A DNA stretch of 64,000 bases from Tyto alba. Lineage: Eukaryota; Chordata; Aves; Strigiformes; Tytonidae. Position 1 is the stretch's first letter, and every line of letters starts with the position of its first letter. The notes under the pieces were generated by a model. That model made no database searches, had not been told where the DNA came from, and was given only the letters and a program-made list of their open reading frames with translations. The DNA lies in NCBI RefSeq assembly GCF_018691265.1, contig NW_024881321.1, forward strand, positions 13,023,387 through 13,087,386, written 5' to 3'. This document shows positions 39,976 to 51,866 of this stretch, one piece after another. A program made the position numbers and the translations under genes.

Positions 39976-40075
39976 TATAGAATCATAGAATACCAGGTTG
40001 GAAGGGACCTCAAGGATCATCTGACCCAACTTTTCTTGGCAAAAACCTGGTCTTGTACTTTTGTACAAGACTTTT
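39976..40075 (-). mobile_element. CR1 LINE 3' tail fragment, minus strand
   Basis: The plus strand begins with 'atagaatcatagaataccag', the reverse complement of the CR1 terminal octamer repeats. It is followed by 'gttggaagggacctcaagga' and 'tcatctgacccaacttttct'. The match is to a CR1 subfamily tail distinct from that at 13853-14314. Only about 100 bp remain, so the copy was severely 5'-truncated. Confidence 0.82.
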
Positions 40076-41124
40076 TGTACACTTGTATTCAACATCATTG
40101 TAGTCAACACCTCAGCTGCATACACTTAGAGAAAGAAAACAAAACAGAACAAAACAAGCACATAAAAGGCAAGGTCTACTTTATTGCACTGCAGCTGAGA
40201 TTTATAAGACATGTTGCAGGTAATTTCACCACTGTCTATATTCCAATGGTACGTGAGGAGAGTATGCCTATAAGCGCATACATACACAGAGAAAGACAGT
40301 ATAAACTTACCTACCTCACCCTCAAGGCACCTATAAAGCTATCAGTTGAAGGGGGGCATAAGGTATATCAGGCCTGGTTTCTTCAGGCTCATTCACTTTT
40401 AGGAGCAGTGAAAGTCTCATCGCTGAAGGAATGCTAAAACACAACATGCTGCAAAGAGACCCAAATTTATACCTTCAGAAGCAGCCCAGGTAGAAATTAA
40501 CACCCTGTCTTTCTGTAAGGTTATGTGGACGATTAGATGCGTGGTTAGCTGCAATGGAAGAGTATCACAACAGAATTAAAAATATGAAAGCTTACAGAGT
40601 GTAAGTGTCTGGCATTAGTCTGAATCTGCAAACAAAACATGACCGGCATTTTGTAGTATGAGAATCCCAAGTAAATCTTTCCCTTGCTATTCCTCAGTAA
40701 CTCTGTGACATCTATGGGATAGCTTTCATCCATCAGTGTAGAACATGTCAAAACTCACAAAATGATTCCCAAAGTTTAAATGGAGCCTTAAGTGTTACTT
40801 GGTTTTGTGCCTCTGCCTTCATTAGGGTCTGCACTATGTGGCATACCCCACAGACCAGTCTCTTATGGTTCCAGCACCCCCAGGACATCAACCACATTCA
40901 GCATTAACAGAATCATTTTTCTGCTCCACTTTATGCAGGGAAGCTGCATGTCCTGACCATGAGTCTGTTGCCAGTATCTGCAATGATGTTTCTCACAGAT
41001 AATTGGTCACACAGAACAAACTAAAGGAATACAAGGATCATCAGTAAAAATGAAACACAACAACCAGAAAATAAACCATATGAAGGTACACTAAATGATC
41101 TAGTGTCATCTACCAAACTGGGAA
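40076..41124. other. Non-coding DNA, no feature seen
   Basis: A 133-codon plus-strand frame (40036-40437) starts inside the CR1 tail and runs into unique DNA. It shows no recognisable domain. No other repeat family was recognised. Confidence 0.45.
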
Positions 41125-41340
41125 ATCTAGGGACATGATCAGTCATTTCAAATACCTCAAGGTAATAACATATAAAAGAAAGAAGGGATTTATTTAGTCT
41201 AGAAAATGGTAAGGACAGGGGGCATTGGCCAAAAGCAAAGAACAGAAAAGTAGTGGCAGTAAATAAGAAAAAGGTCTTAACTTTAAGATCAATTGTTTGC
41301 AGATATAAGTTCTTTAAGAGCATTTGGTCAAGGCACAATC
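41125..41340 (+). mobile_element. Probable very old CR1/L3-like LINE 3' fragment
   Basis: The order 'gggacatgatcagtcatttc aaatacctcaagg', 'ggtaaggacagggggcat' and 'aataagaaaaaggtctta' parallels the 3' part of CR1-group LINEs: 'ggagatgtgatagg-tctt-aaatat…', 'aggacaagaagtaatgg' and 'attaggaaaaacttt'. Identity is low, so this is either an ancient CR1 or L3-type copy or a coincidence of composition. Confidence 0.4.
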
Positions 41341-44194
41341 ATTGCAGATGCTACTGTGAAAGCTAAATAAAACATTAGTTGGAATGATGTGACATGGTTC
41401 TGCAAGGGGCTAAGCAGCTGCCCAGTCTGATGTTGTTTAGAATTATTACTGCACAAATAATATGATACATACAACTCACTTGCCCCTAGATTTCACATTT
41501 GTATTGTAACACAGGTCTAAAATGGGCCAAAGATGGGAGAAACACTAGTAATTTCAATATCCAGCTGTTTTTTGTTTTGGATGTCTTAATTAATGGTTAC
41601 ATTTTTAGCATCTCATTTAGATACTTCTGAGACTCTAATTTTACACCAACTTTTTATGAATAACAGTTGAAATGTTTCTCAATGCCCGCTAGATTAATGT
41701 TAACCATAAATCTAATTGCTCAAAAGTAACTTTATGGAGCATGCTTTTTTCCTATGAAGTTGCTGTCTTTGGCAAAACTCCATTTGCATTTTTTCAAATG
41801 ATTTGAGAAGTGTGACAAAGAATGACCATAGAAGTATAAACTGTTAAGGAACAGTCATTAAGAAGGACACCTTTTTCTTCATTCATGAATACAAATTTGT
41901 AGATAAGCCATTATTTAAGCAATTTTTTAAAAAAATGAAGCAAAGAGGAGGGAAATCAGAATCCACTCAAGTCCTGAATATCTTATGTTAATTTCTTATT
42001 TAAAAGAAGACAATTACAGAGTTCCTTTGACACTATCAAGATCAGGATTTCATTAAATTTCATGGACATCAGCTCCCACAAGCACACAGATTAAAATGAT
42101 AGGATTAAATAAGCAAAACCAGATTGTGTAATGCTATGAATATGTGCTCCTAGTAACAACTAAATCTATTATGCCTGATAAGCTGTTAAACATGTCTAAC
42201 AATCATTTAAGTACTGTGCCTTTTTATAGAAAGGAAGTGTAATTTCAGATGCACTTTTTTGGTTACAGTGATAGGAAATGATATGGAATAGGGATCAAAT
42301 GAACTTGTCTATATGCCAAGCCATTATCACATAATAGCAAAAGTAACACAACTGCCTGCACTGTAACTGTGTTGTGTGAGTATGAGAGCAAAGCTTATTT
42401 GCAGGCTCCAGAGAGACAAAGTCTGACACCAGCAGCTAATAACTAACAGTACAATATTGCAATACAACTGGGCTAGCTAGGATCATTGAAGAAGAGCATG
42501 TCTGGGGATTTTTTGCAAAGATGATAGATGGGGTTTACATTCTTTCTACTAAACATGTGGAACTACACATCGTTCAGAGCAGCATTTTTTTTACAACTTT
42601 TCTCACTGTGCAGTGCCCAATATATAGCAAGAATCAGTTTTTACTTCTCTCAAACTATGATCAATTCTCAACAATAAGGTCATTTAGGAAGACCTGGAAA
42701 ATAAATGTCTCCAGACCTTATGCTTCAGTAGTCATTGTATTAAATACTCTATTAAAGGATAACTAATTTTCTTCTTTACACCCTTTGTCTAGAGGTCACA
42801 AATGAGTGTCCTATTTTTTAATCTTGCATCAGATTTCAATGTTTGTGTCTTTATATGATCCAGATACTTTGTTACAGGCATAAAACATTAACTGTGTCAT
42901 ATGAAGCATTTATTATGATTTGTTTCCCTAAATACATTTTAGAAATGTAATAAAAACATGTATTAACAAAACCTTGTGGCATGTGAAAATAAGTCATGCA
43001 TGCTGGATATAGTAAACTTGTGACTTTAGACTGATAATTCTGTGAAATTAAAAATGCTAGTAAATAGTAACTTCACTAAGTGTTCTTGTTTCCATTTCAT
43101 GGGGTACTTACCTTAAAATGGATGTGTACTTAGAAAGTGAATTAGGATTGGTAATTCTAATTAGTGTTTAATTTAGCATGTGTTTTTTTTTTTTTTTTAC
43201 TCAGGTACAGCTCCCAGAAGAAAAACAGTATTGCATACAGTAGATATTCTAAAGCATGTTTTTTTTGCTCTCAATATAAGGAACTCAGATTGGTTTCTAT
43301 CATTTCTTATCTGCTTTGTGTTGTCTGATACTCCAAGATGTGCACAGCTCTACCACTGGAGAAAAGCAGTACTGAAAATTTTATTTGCAGCATTCAGCAG
43401 TTTGGACAGATGTACACCAAAGAGATTACAGCACACAAGGGTATTAGCCAAGAGGGCCTCTAGTCCATCAGTTTTCACACGAACTTAATGGTTCAAGAGG
43501 CATACTGTGGCTACTTCATCTGCACTGTATTAGGCACATGGTCTTAAGAAAGGTCTTTTAATAAATTAAAACAAAGAATTTGTTGTAGTGAGGGGAAAAT
43601 GGTAGGGCATGGTTGCAACATAAAATAAACAGCTTGGGTAGGAAGGAAGCATAAAGAGGCTTAGAAGAGGAGGGAGAGGAGGAATAATGAAATAGATACA
43701 CAGGGAAAAGATAGCCAGGAACAAGAATACAAAAGTTCATGAAGTCTTGGAACTGCTTAGACTTTGAAATATTGTCTAGATGTGTGATTTATTTTGCCAG
43801 CTTGATAAGGAACCCTATTCCAAGTATTTCATAGTTGCTATTCGTCTTGATTCCACTTAAAAGTCAATCACAAGGCTAGCATATTTTGTCCCTCACACTC
43901 ATCTCACATGTTTGGCTTCAGAAGTGTTTACCATGATTAGAGCAAATCTGCATAATTCAGTGTACTCTGTAATCCATTTTCCATAATTTAATCAAAGAAG
44001 TGTTTCAAATCTTCTTTAAAAAACAGATCACAAGATGAGTTGGACAGATTTTTTTTTTCATTTACTGTAAAAATCAAAAAGTAAATAATCAATTATGTAT
44101 TTCTTATCTCCTTTTATTCATGGTGATCCAACTCGATGTAAACATATAGCCATGAGTTATTTTTTCTTGAGATAAAGAAAAAAAAGTGTCACAC
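41341..44194. other. Non-coding AT-rich DNA with one unique island
   Basis: A T18 run lies at about 43182-43199, next to the 102-codon frame 43180-43488, which has no recognisable domain. About 42340-42445 is complex unique sequence. No gene was supported. Confidence 0.45.
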
Positions 44195-44783
44195 TGCTAT
44201 GGGTTAAATCTGGTGGGCAGCTAAACTCCACACACCCACTCATTCACTTCCCCCCATCCCACTCAAAGTGGGATGGAGGAAGAGGAAAGGAAGAATAAAA
44301 GCAAGAAAACTTTGGATCAAGTTAAACAAACAAACAAAAAAATAGAAGTAATTATTTAATAAGTGGAAAAAGAGAGAAAAAAAAAAAAAAAAAAAAAAAA
44401 AATGATGCAAAGGCAACCACTTGCCACCTCCCAAGAACAGACAGATGCCCAGCCAGTTCCCGATCAAAAGATTGCTAACTCTCTTAAAACCTCCTCTCTT
44501 TTCTTTTATTGCTGAGCATGACATTATATGATATGAAGCATCTCTTTGGACAGTTCAGGTTACCTGCACTGCTGCATCAACTCCCAACCTATTGTGGAAC
44601 CCCCAATATATTCACTGGGGGAGCAGAGCGAGAAGCAAAGGTGGACTTGATGCTGTGCAAACACTATTCAGCAAAAGCTACAACGTAAGTTTCTTATCAG
44701 TATTGATTTGGTCACAAATCTAAAACGCAGCAACATATGAACATCTATGAAGAAAATTAACTGTCCTAGTCAGGCCCTGTACA
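44195..44783 (-). mobile_element. Solo LTR, minus strand (same superfamily as 26613-27209)
   Basis: Read on the minus strand it begins near 44783 with TG-type 'tgtacagggcctgac' and ends at 44195 with '…aacccatagca', a TG…CA architecture. Blocks 'gctgagcatgacattatatg', 'ctcccaacctattgtg' and 'tatgaagaaaattaactgtc' are the reverse complement of blocks in the LTR at 26613-27209. Flanks cacac (44190-44194) and catac (44784-44788) could be a 5-bp target-site duplication with one mutation. An A26 expansion at 44377-44402 and a (CAAA)n block interrupt the middle. It is more degraded than the 26.6-kb copy. The 94-codon frame inside it is not a gene. Confidence 0.87.
44377..44402 (+). repeat. Poly-A expansion inside the LTR (A26)
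   Basis: The tract sits where the better-preserved relative at 26.6 kb has ordinary sequence, so it is a later expansion within the LTR. Confidence 0.85.
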
Positions 44784-47700
44784 CATACATAATATTAGAA
44801 GTTAATAAGAGGTAAATTAATTAAAAGCAGAACATATTATTGTCTATTTCCCTTCAACATCAGCACAGCTTCCATTTTAAAAAAGGGTTTTAATGCTATA
44901 TTTTACAAATTTTCCATCTACCTTCAGAGGTTAAAACAGCTGAATTCATACTGAAGTTCAGTCCTTTTTGTGGGGCGCTGGGAGGTGGGGACGCAAAGTA
45001 AAACCCTCTTGACACAGACCAACTGTAGCAAGAATAAGTTTTTAGGTTAAATTTTTACAGATTAATAAATCTCTGAAAGAACTGCAGTTTAATATTTTAA
45101 TCTTAGCAATCATGCCTGCTAGCCTCCTTTTATGATGGCTCTAAACTATATACCGAATGATATACTTATTGTGAGTGTTCTCTGATGTTATACTGCATAA
45201 ATTATCAGCTTAGGTTGATAGTTGTCACACAGAAATAAAGAGAAAGCAGTATATTTTTAAATTAATATATTTATTAAATTAAAATTACCAGATTATCAAC
45301 TAAATTAAAAATCTAACCTATAATTATCATAGTTTTAAATGGCAAGTAAGATGTATAATCATCGATTGAAACCTTAATTCATTAATATAACGAGAATTTC
45401 AGCATTTTTTTTTTTTTGCATTTGTACTTCTTTAATTATAAAAGAATAGGTCACACTATCTTGTTTTTCAACAATGTTCATGTAAAAGTTACATGAAATT
45501 AATATACAATTAAAGAAGGATGAAATGAACTTCTAGCTTTGCAGGGCACTTATGTGGCTCCCAAGGGGATAAATTAGGGGAGTAAAATCCAAGGGCTTTA
45601 TGCCAATGTGGAAATTTATTATTACTAAGCAGAAGAGTATTAAGCAATGAATAAACTAACAAAATGATTTTTAAATGTTTTATTTTAGTGGAATTCATCA
45701 AGAAAGTTTCCATCAAAGCTGGCAGAGCTATCTGTCTTACTTGACTGACCCATGAAGAATTCTATCATATGTGATATCATGCACCTTTGTGTGAGCAGCT
45801 AATTCAAGCTTTAGGTGCTTACTTACTGTGTCTAGATCTCCACTGACTATAATGGGACTAACCTGTCTCAGATGTGGGTGCCAAATTTAAAGTATTCAGT
45901 GCTTTTTCTGTATGTAGAAATACATGTATGGGTTTATATTTCCTAGGAATCATGATCTTTGTGTTTGCCCCTCAAAATTTTTTCCTGAGTTCAGCTGGCA
46001 ACAGCAACTTGAGACAGAGAATTATATGGAACATCTCCACTCCTTGCTTGATTTCAGCACTCCTGCTCTTCGTCATTATATGTTTAAGAAAGATAAAATT
46101 AAGCTTGTTCCTTAGAAATACCACATTCCTCATTTCTATCCAGAATATTCTTGACTCTTACTTTTTACATAGAGACATGACAGAGGATCATTAACCATAG
46201 GTGAAAATAATAATTTTAAAATTTAATATAAAATTCACAAATTTCCTAGGAATCACAAAATCAGTGATAGTTATAGTGTCAGTGATTTAAAGTATTTAAA
46301 GATCAGTCACTAAGACATTATCATTTTCTCTAACAGGTTTCTCTTACACTTATATCAGTCCCAACTACTCACATTGTATATATTTTTAAAAAAAAAAAAA
46401 AAAAAATCCACTACATGCTTAGAAATTCACAGCATTATGAAATGCACCATCTAAAATAAGTATATGACTTTGAGATGATCCAGGGGAAATATTATTATAG
46501 CAACCAGAGCTAGCAATTACATTGTTGAATAATACTATTAAGCAGCTTGTGAGCTAAATAATGTATGCGTTTATCAAGGAAACTTTTTTAAGAAAGAATA
46601 TAGAAGACAATAAGCTCAGAAAGATACAGCTGTTTGGAAGACCCAGAGGAAGAAGTTCATTTAGACAGATTAGCTTTTCACATTTCACATATTTAATATG
46701 ACAGTAGTCAGGTATTTTGATTATTTGAGAGGTCTCACTCATAGTATCTATCAAATTTTTAAAAGTACTAAATAGCATTATTGAATGTGTTTGCCACTTA
46801 CACAGAGAAATTAATTCATTCTGTTTACTGTATTCTCAATTTTTGTCTTAAAGATTAAAAAGAGATCAGTATCTCAGGGTGAGCTTTCATGACCCTGGTT
46901 GAATAAATAGGAGAGCAAAGAGCTATATTCATAACCTTTAGATCCCTGAATTTATGCATCAGTGAAACATACTTCGCCAGAGAAGGAATTAAACTAGAAA
47001 CTGCCTCTTAAAGAAGGGATAGAGAAATTCATTAAGTCTCGGCTGGATTCCTTGGTGTTTCAGGGAATGTCAACAAATTAGCTTTTATTATTTGTGCCTC
47101 AAACAATTACAAGCTCAGTGATGTTTAGAATATAATCTAGTGAACTGAAAATGCAAATTGCAAAAGAACAATTTAAAAGAAAATATTTAAGGTAACATAA
47201 TTAAAATAGAATTAAAATACACATAGTAATGCTTTACTCTCAAGGCTCCTTGAGTTCAACATCTATTTCAGAAAGGGCAACTTCATCTCATTTGTGAAGA
47301 AAGAGAAAGTAAGAAAAGAAACACATTGGTGGAGGCTTTAATTCTTTACTTTGAAAAAGCAAATGAGTGTTTAACAACTTCCTTTTGGCAACCAATTCAA
47401 AAAATTGTTAACTAAAAATATGATTAGCTTTCCTTAACTGCTGTCACCCAGACTGTAAATCTTGCATTCATCTTTTTCCCCCAGTTTTAAAATAAAGTCA
47501 GCTGTGTCTTCTGAATTCAAGCTGAGAACATATTTGAACATGTCTTAGAAGGCAGCATCTGCTAGTCCTACTCTCTTCCAGCACAGGGTGCCAAACTTAT
47601 GATCAGAAAGAAATTAAAGAAAATGTGCTTTGTGTATGGAAAGAGTAATTTTCACTTTCCTTCATTAGCTTTAGATTTTCCACTGTTCATTTCTTTTTAA

Positions 47701-47829
47701 TGTCTTGCCTATCTGTGTTATGACATAGAAAGAATCAAGTTTCCTTATTCACCTGCTCTGCATTGCTTGTTTCTGCATTTTTCTTTTTATTATATTTCTC
47801 TTTAACTATCTCTTTTTTTAACTATTCCA

Positions 47830-47831
<2 letters not shown>
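44784..47831. other. Non-coding AT-rich DNA, few simple tracts
   Basis: A T12 run is at about 45407-45418 and an A18 run at about 46389-46406. The 106-codon frame 45874-46194 is hydrophobic but matches no known family. A block at 45795-45885 may be an old dispersed repeat. No gene was supported. Confidence 0.45.
45795..45885. repeat. Possible old dispersed amniote repeat
   Basis: The order 'ctttaggtgcttacttac', 'ccactgactataatgggact' and 'gtgggtgcc' resembles a dispersed amniote repeat with a 'ttaggtgcc … cattgacttcaatggga' layout. The family name is uncertain and identity is low. Confidence 0.3.

Positions 47832-47872
<41 letters not shown>
47832..47872. repeat. Poly-T tract (T41)
   Basis: The longest mononucleotide run in the window. 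No retrotransposed body was recognised on its right side, where a minus-strand poly-A insertion would place it. Confidence 0.93.
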
Positions 47873-47876
<4 letters not shown>

Positions 47877-49789
47877 AATGAATGCATCCATTAACAGACT
47901 TGCCTTAGTGGAAAAAAATCAGAAATGGAAATATATACTATCTTACATACTATAGTTTTATAGTGACACAACATGACAAACTTCTGGAGATCCCATGAAA
48001 AACACAACCCAAAAATCACAAATTTCTGTCAAAATACTTTCAACATTGCTTCAAAGTAGGATTTATTGTGTGTTTTAAAGATATAAGACTCCAATATAAC
48101 TTAGCAATATATGAGGAAACCAATATCTTAATATGTTAAGCAGCAGCACATGAAAGAGACCAAAAGATAAAGGAAAATCTACCAACTTTTAAATTTCACC
48201 ACTGTTAAACTCTAATAGGAGTATTAATGATGCATTCAGAAATCCCTGAAACAATGTACTGCACAGGACAACGACATCAATAACAAGGAAACACATTTGA
48301 TTATTTTTGTGCATATTTATTTTTATACTATTTGTCAGACTGCTGACAATGGATATAAGAACATCTAGTAATACACAAGATTTTTTAGGATTTATATTTA
48401 AGGTATGTGTTCAAGCTCATGTGTTTACTGAAGCATACTCACTGCCTATGAATATGCATATTATGTGAACCACTTGAGCTCCACGTCTCTCAAAAACAAG
48501 ATTATCATGATGTTCATAAGAGAAGCATGAAATCAGACACTTCTTTCACTCCAGGTTAGATTATGAAATACTTGTATTTTAGAGGGATGATAATTGTAAT
48601 ATTCCAAATGGTCACACAAAAAATAATGGAAGGAAAAACATTTGAGCTGAATATTTCAGACATAATTTAAAAAGTGCCAGTTACCTATGAGCTTTAGCTG
48701 TAGGCTGGTAATTGAAATGTTTTCAGAGAAAGACGTAATCTAATGTTCTCCAAATTGTTACTTCATTGTTGATAATGCTACAAGCCGTACAAAGAGTAAC
48801 AAACAAATCCCTATGATCTTCTTTGGTGGACATTATGAAAAAACTATCACAATTGCAATGAAGAAGCTATTGAATTACTGAGTGGGAGGTTTTATCAAAG
48901 CCAGCAATATTGTGAACAAAGGTCTTATCACATACTTGCTTCTGTATCATATTAATTGGTTTCTTATCACATTAGCCAACTCCCCTCTCCCTAATAGCAC
49001 AGAAAAGTGAATATGTTAAAATGTTGATAATACTTTAAGACTTATTAACAACTTTCACGAGATTAGCTTCTTCGTTTTTCACTAGCACAGTAAAGCGCTC
49101 AGACCATATACTGTCAAATACCTTTCATATCATATTAGTTTAAATTAAATCATTAAGACAAAAGGCAGGCCAAAGATAAGTAACTTCCTAAGTATACAGG
49201 CTTGTATTTTATTACACTAGATCATAAAAAGCATTTGTACTGGCAATATTTCCCTCATATCATTAATATGATGATAGTTGATTCTATTTCGTATAACAGA
49301 CAAATGAAAGGCAGTCTTAGCATCCTCTCTTCACGGTGCAGCCACTGTAATAAATCAGGTTCCTGGAATACATTCACTGTTGTATGACTATTGCACCAAG
49401 CTGTGATGATATCCTCAGTCCTTTTCCTGTATTTCCAGTTGGTTGCTCTCTAATAACTGCCTACCATACTAGTAGTCAGCAACTACTTAATAAAAGAATA
49501 TGTTGAAGCTAATACAATCACTGACAAAGGATGCAAACATGGCTTTACAGCTGTGGTTTATTCATTATTCATTTGGATAAAAAAATATTCCGAGTTGAAT
49601 TAACACAAATTTAAAAGGAAACAGCATTTTTGAAAAGATAGAAGCTGCCAAATTTCCTCACATAAACATATCTCTATTCATTAAGCAAGTTAAGGGGAAA
49701 TTGTCAAGGAGGGAGTTCTCATAACTAAATATGCAGGATGTATTATGTCATTCTATAAAGCAAATGGTACATTTTAGGGTCCCAAGAAA
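47873..49789. other. Non-coding AT-rich DNA, no repeat recognised
   Basis: No open frame of note. About 49500-49600 is complex unique sequence with CAGCTG (49548-49553) overlapping TGTGGT (49552-49557). Confidence 0.45.
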
Positions 49790-51866
49790 GCTGGTTAATA
49801 TTCAAGGATCAGATCCTCCAAGCTCAGGAGTCCGACAAAGAGGAAGTCAGGCAAAACCACCAGGATGTCTGCGTGGATGAAAAAGGAACTCCTGGACAAG
49901 CTCAAACACAAAAAGGAAGGCTACAAAGGGTGGAAGCAAGGACAGGTAGCCTGGGAGGAATACAGAGAAACTTTCTGAGCAGCCAGGGTTCAGGTTAGGG
50001 AGGCCAAAGCCCTGACAGAATTAAATATAGGCAGAGACAATTATGGGAAACCAGAAAAGCTTCTATAGGTAGGTCAGTGATAAAAGGAAGATTAGGGAAA
50101 ATGTGGGCCCTCTGTGGAAGGAAATAAAAGACCTGGATACGCAGGATATATAAGACCTGGTTACCTAGGATATGGAAAAATCTGAGGTAGTCAATTACTT
50201 TTTTGCCTCAGTCTTCACCAGCAACTGCTCCAGCCACACTATACAAGAGGCAGAAGGCAAAATCAGAGACTGGGGGAATGAAGAACTGCTCACTGTAGGA
50301 AAAGGTCAGTTTCGAGACCATCTAAGGAACCTGAAAGTGCACAAGTCCATGGGACCTGATGAGATGCACCCATGGGTCCTGAGGGAACTGGTGGAGGAAG
50401 TAGATAAGCCACCATCCATCATTTTTGAGAAGTCGTGGCAGTCCAGTGAAGTTCACACTGACTAGAAAAGGCAAAACATAACCCCCATTTTTAAAAAAGG
50501 GGAAAAAAAGAGGACCTGGGCAACTACAGGCCAGTCAGTCTCACCTCTGTTCCCAGCAAGATCATGGAGTGGATCCTCCTGGAATCTATGCTAGGGCATA
50601 TGGAAAATAAGGTGATTGGTGTCTGCCAACATGGCTTCACTAAGGGCAAATCGTGCCTGACAATTCTGGTGGTCTTCTATGATTGGGTTACACCATTGGT
50701 GGATAAGGGAAGAGGAACTGACATCATCTACCCGGACTTGTGCAAAGCATTTGACACTGGCCCACACAACATCCTTGTCTCTAAATTGGAGAGACATGGA
50801 TTTGATGGATGGACCACTCAGTGGATAAAGAATTGGCTGGATGGTTGCACTCAGAGAGTTGTGATCAATGGCTCCAGGTCCAAGTGGAGAGCAGTGATGA
50901 GTGGTGTTCCTCAGGGGTCAGTATTGGGACCAGAACTGTTTAACACCTTTGTCAGGGACAAGGACAGTGGGATTGAGTGCACCCTCAGCAAGTTTGCTGA
51001 CAACATCAAGCTGTGTGGTGAGGTTGACATGCTGGAGGGAAGTGATGCCATCCAGAGGGACCTTGACAGGCTTGAGAGGTGGGCACATACAAACCTCATG
51101 AAGTTCAACAAGGCCAGGTGCAAGGTCCTGCACATGAGTCAGGGCAATCCAAAGCACACATATAGGCTGGGCAATGAGTGGATTAAGAATAGCCCATGTG
51201 GAGAAGAACTTGGGGGTACTGGTGGATGGAAAAACTGAATATGAGCCAGAAACATGCACTCACAGCCCAGAAAGCCAATCATATCCTGGGCTGTATCAAG
51301 AGAATTGTGGCTAGCAAGTTGAAGGACGTGATTCTCTTTCACTACTCCACTCTTGTGAGACCCCATCTGGAGTACTGTGCCCTGTTCTGGGGCCCCCAAC
51401 ATAAGACAAACATGGACCTGCTTGAGCAGGCCCAGAGGAGGACCAGGAAGAAAATTAGGAGGCTGGAACACCTTCCTTATGAGGGCAGGTTGGGACAGCT
51501 GGGGTTGTTCAGCCTGGAGAAGAGAAAGTTATAGCAGCCTTCCAGTATTTAAAGGGGGCCTAGAGGAAAGATGGGGAGGGACTCTTTATCAGGGAGTGTA
51601 GTGATAATACAAGGGTTAATAGCTTTAAATTGAAAGAGGGCAGATTTACATTAGACATAAGGAATAGATTCTTTACTGTGAGGGTGGTAAGGCACTGACA
51701 CAGGTTTTCCAGAGAAGTGGATAACCCCTCCATGGAAATGTTCAAGGCCAGGTTGGATGTGGCTTTGAGCAACCTGGTCTAGTGGAAGATGTCCCTGCCC
51801 TTTTCAGGGGGATTGAAACCATCTGATCTTTCAGGTCCTTTCCAGCCTAAACCATTCTATGATTCC
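49790..51866 (+). mobile_element. CR1 LINE, 5'-truncated, about 2.1 kb, plus strand
   Basis: The element covers the end of the ORF2 endonuclease/linker region, the whole reverse transcriptase, the C-terminal domain and the 3' untranslated region. It ends in 'aaccattctatgattcc', which is a decayed version of the tandem octamer tail. Read-through similarity begins near 'caaggatcagatcctccaag'. The first part (49850-50130) encodes the linker with Lys/Arg-rich '[14 protein letters not shown]'-like sequence. It is the largest coding remnant in the window and is broken by frameshifts and stops. Confidence 0.94.
50172..51534 (+). pseudogene. CR1 ORF2 reverse transcriptase (broken)
   Basis: Three frames hold the reading: 50172-50465 (97 codons), 50564-51238 (224 codons) and 51196-51534 (112 codons). 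In order they show '[13 protein letters not shown]' (fingers), '[10 protein letters not shown]', motif A '[10 protein letters not shown]' with its Asp at 50735-50737, motif B '[11 protein letters not shown]', motif C 'FADN' (50993-51004), and the C-terminal 'VRPHLEYCALFWGPQ' block. The enzyme would copy CR1 RNA at a nicked target. The second catalytic Asp of FADD is Asn here, and frameshifts separate all three parts, so it cannot be active. The large middle frame is long for such a pseudogene, which suggests moderate age. Confidence 0.92.

Noticed and set aside
45874..46194. 106-codon plus-strand frame with hydrophobic stretches, possible small membrane protein
   Set aside because: A second overlapping frame is open too, no family is recognisable, and no promoter or splice context was seen.
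50591..51471. Minus-strand frames of 66-113 codons
   Set aside because: They are antisense shadows of the CR1 reverse transcriptase read on the plus strand.
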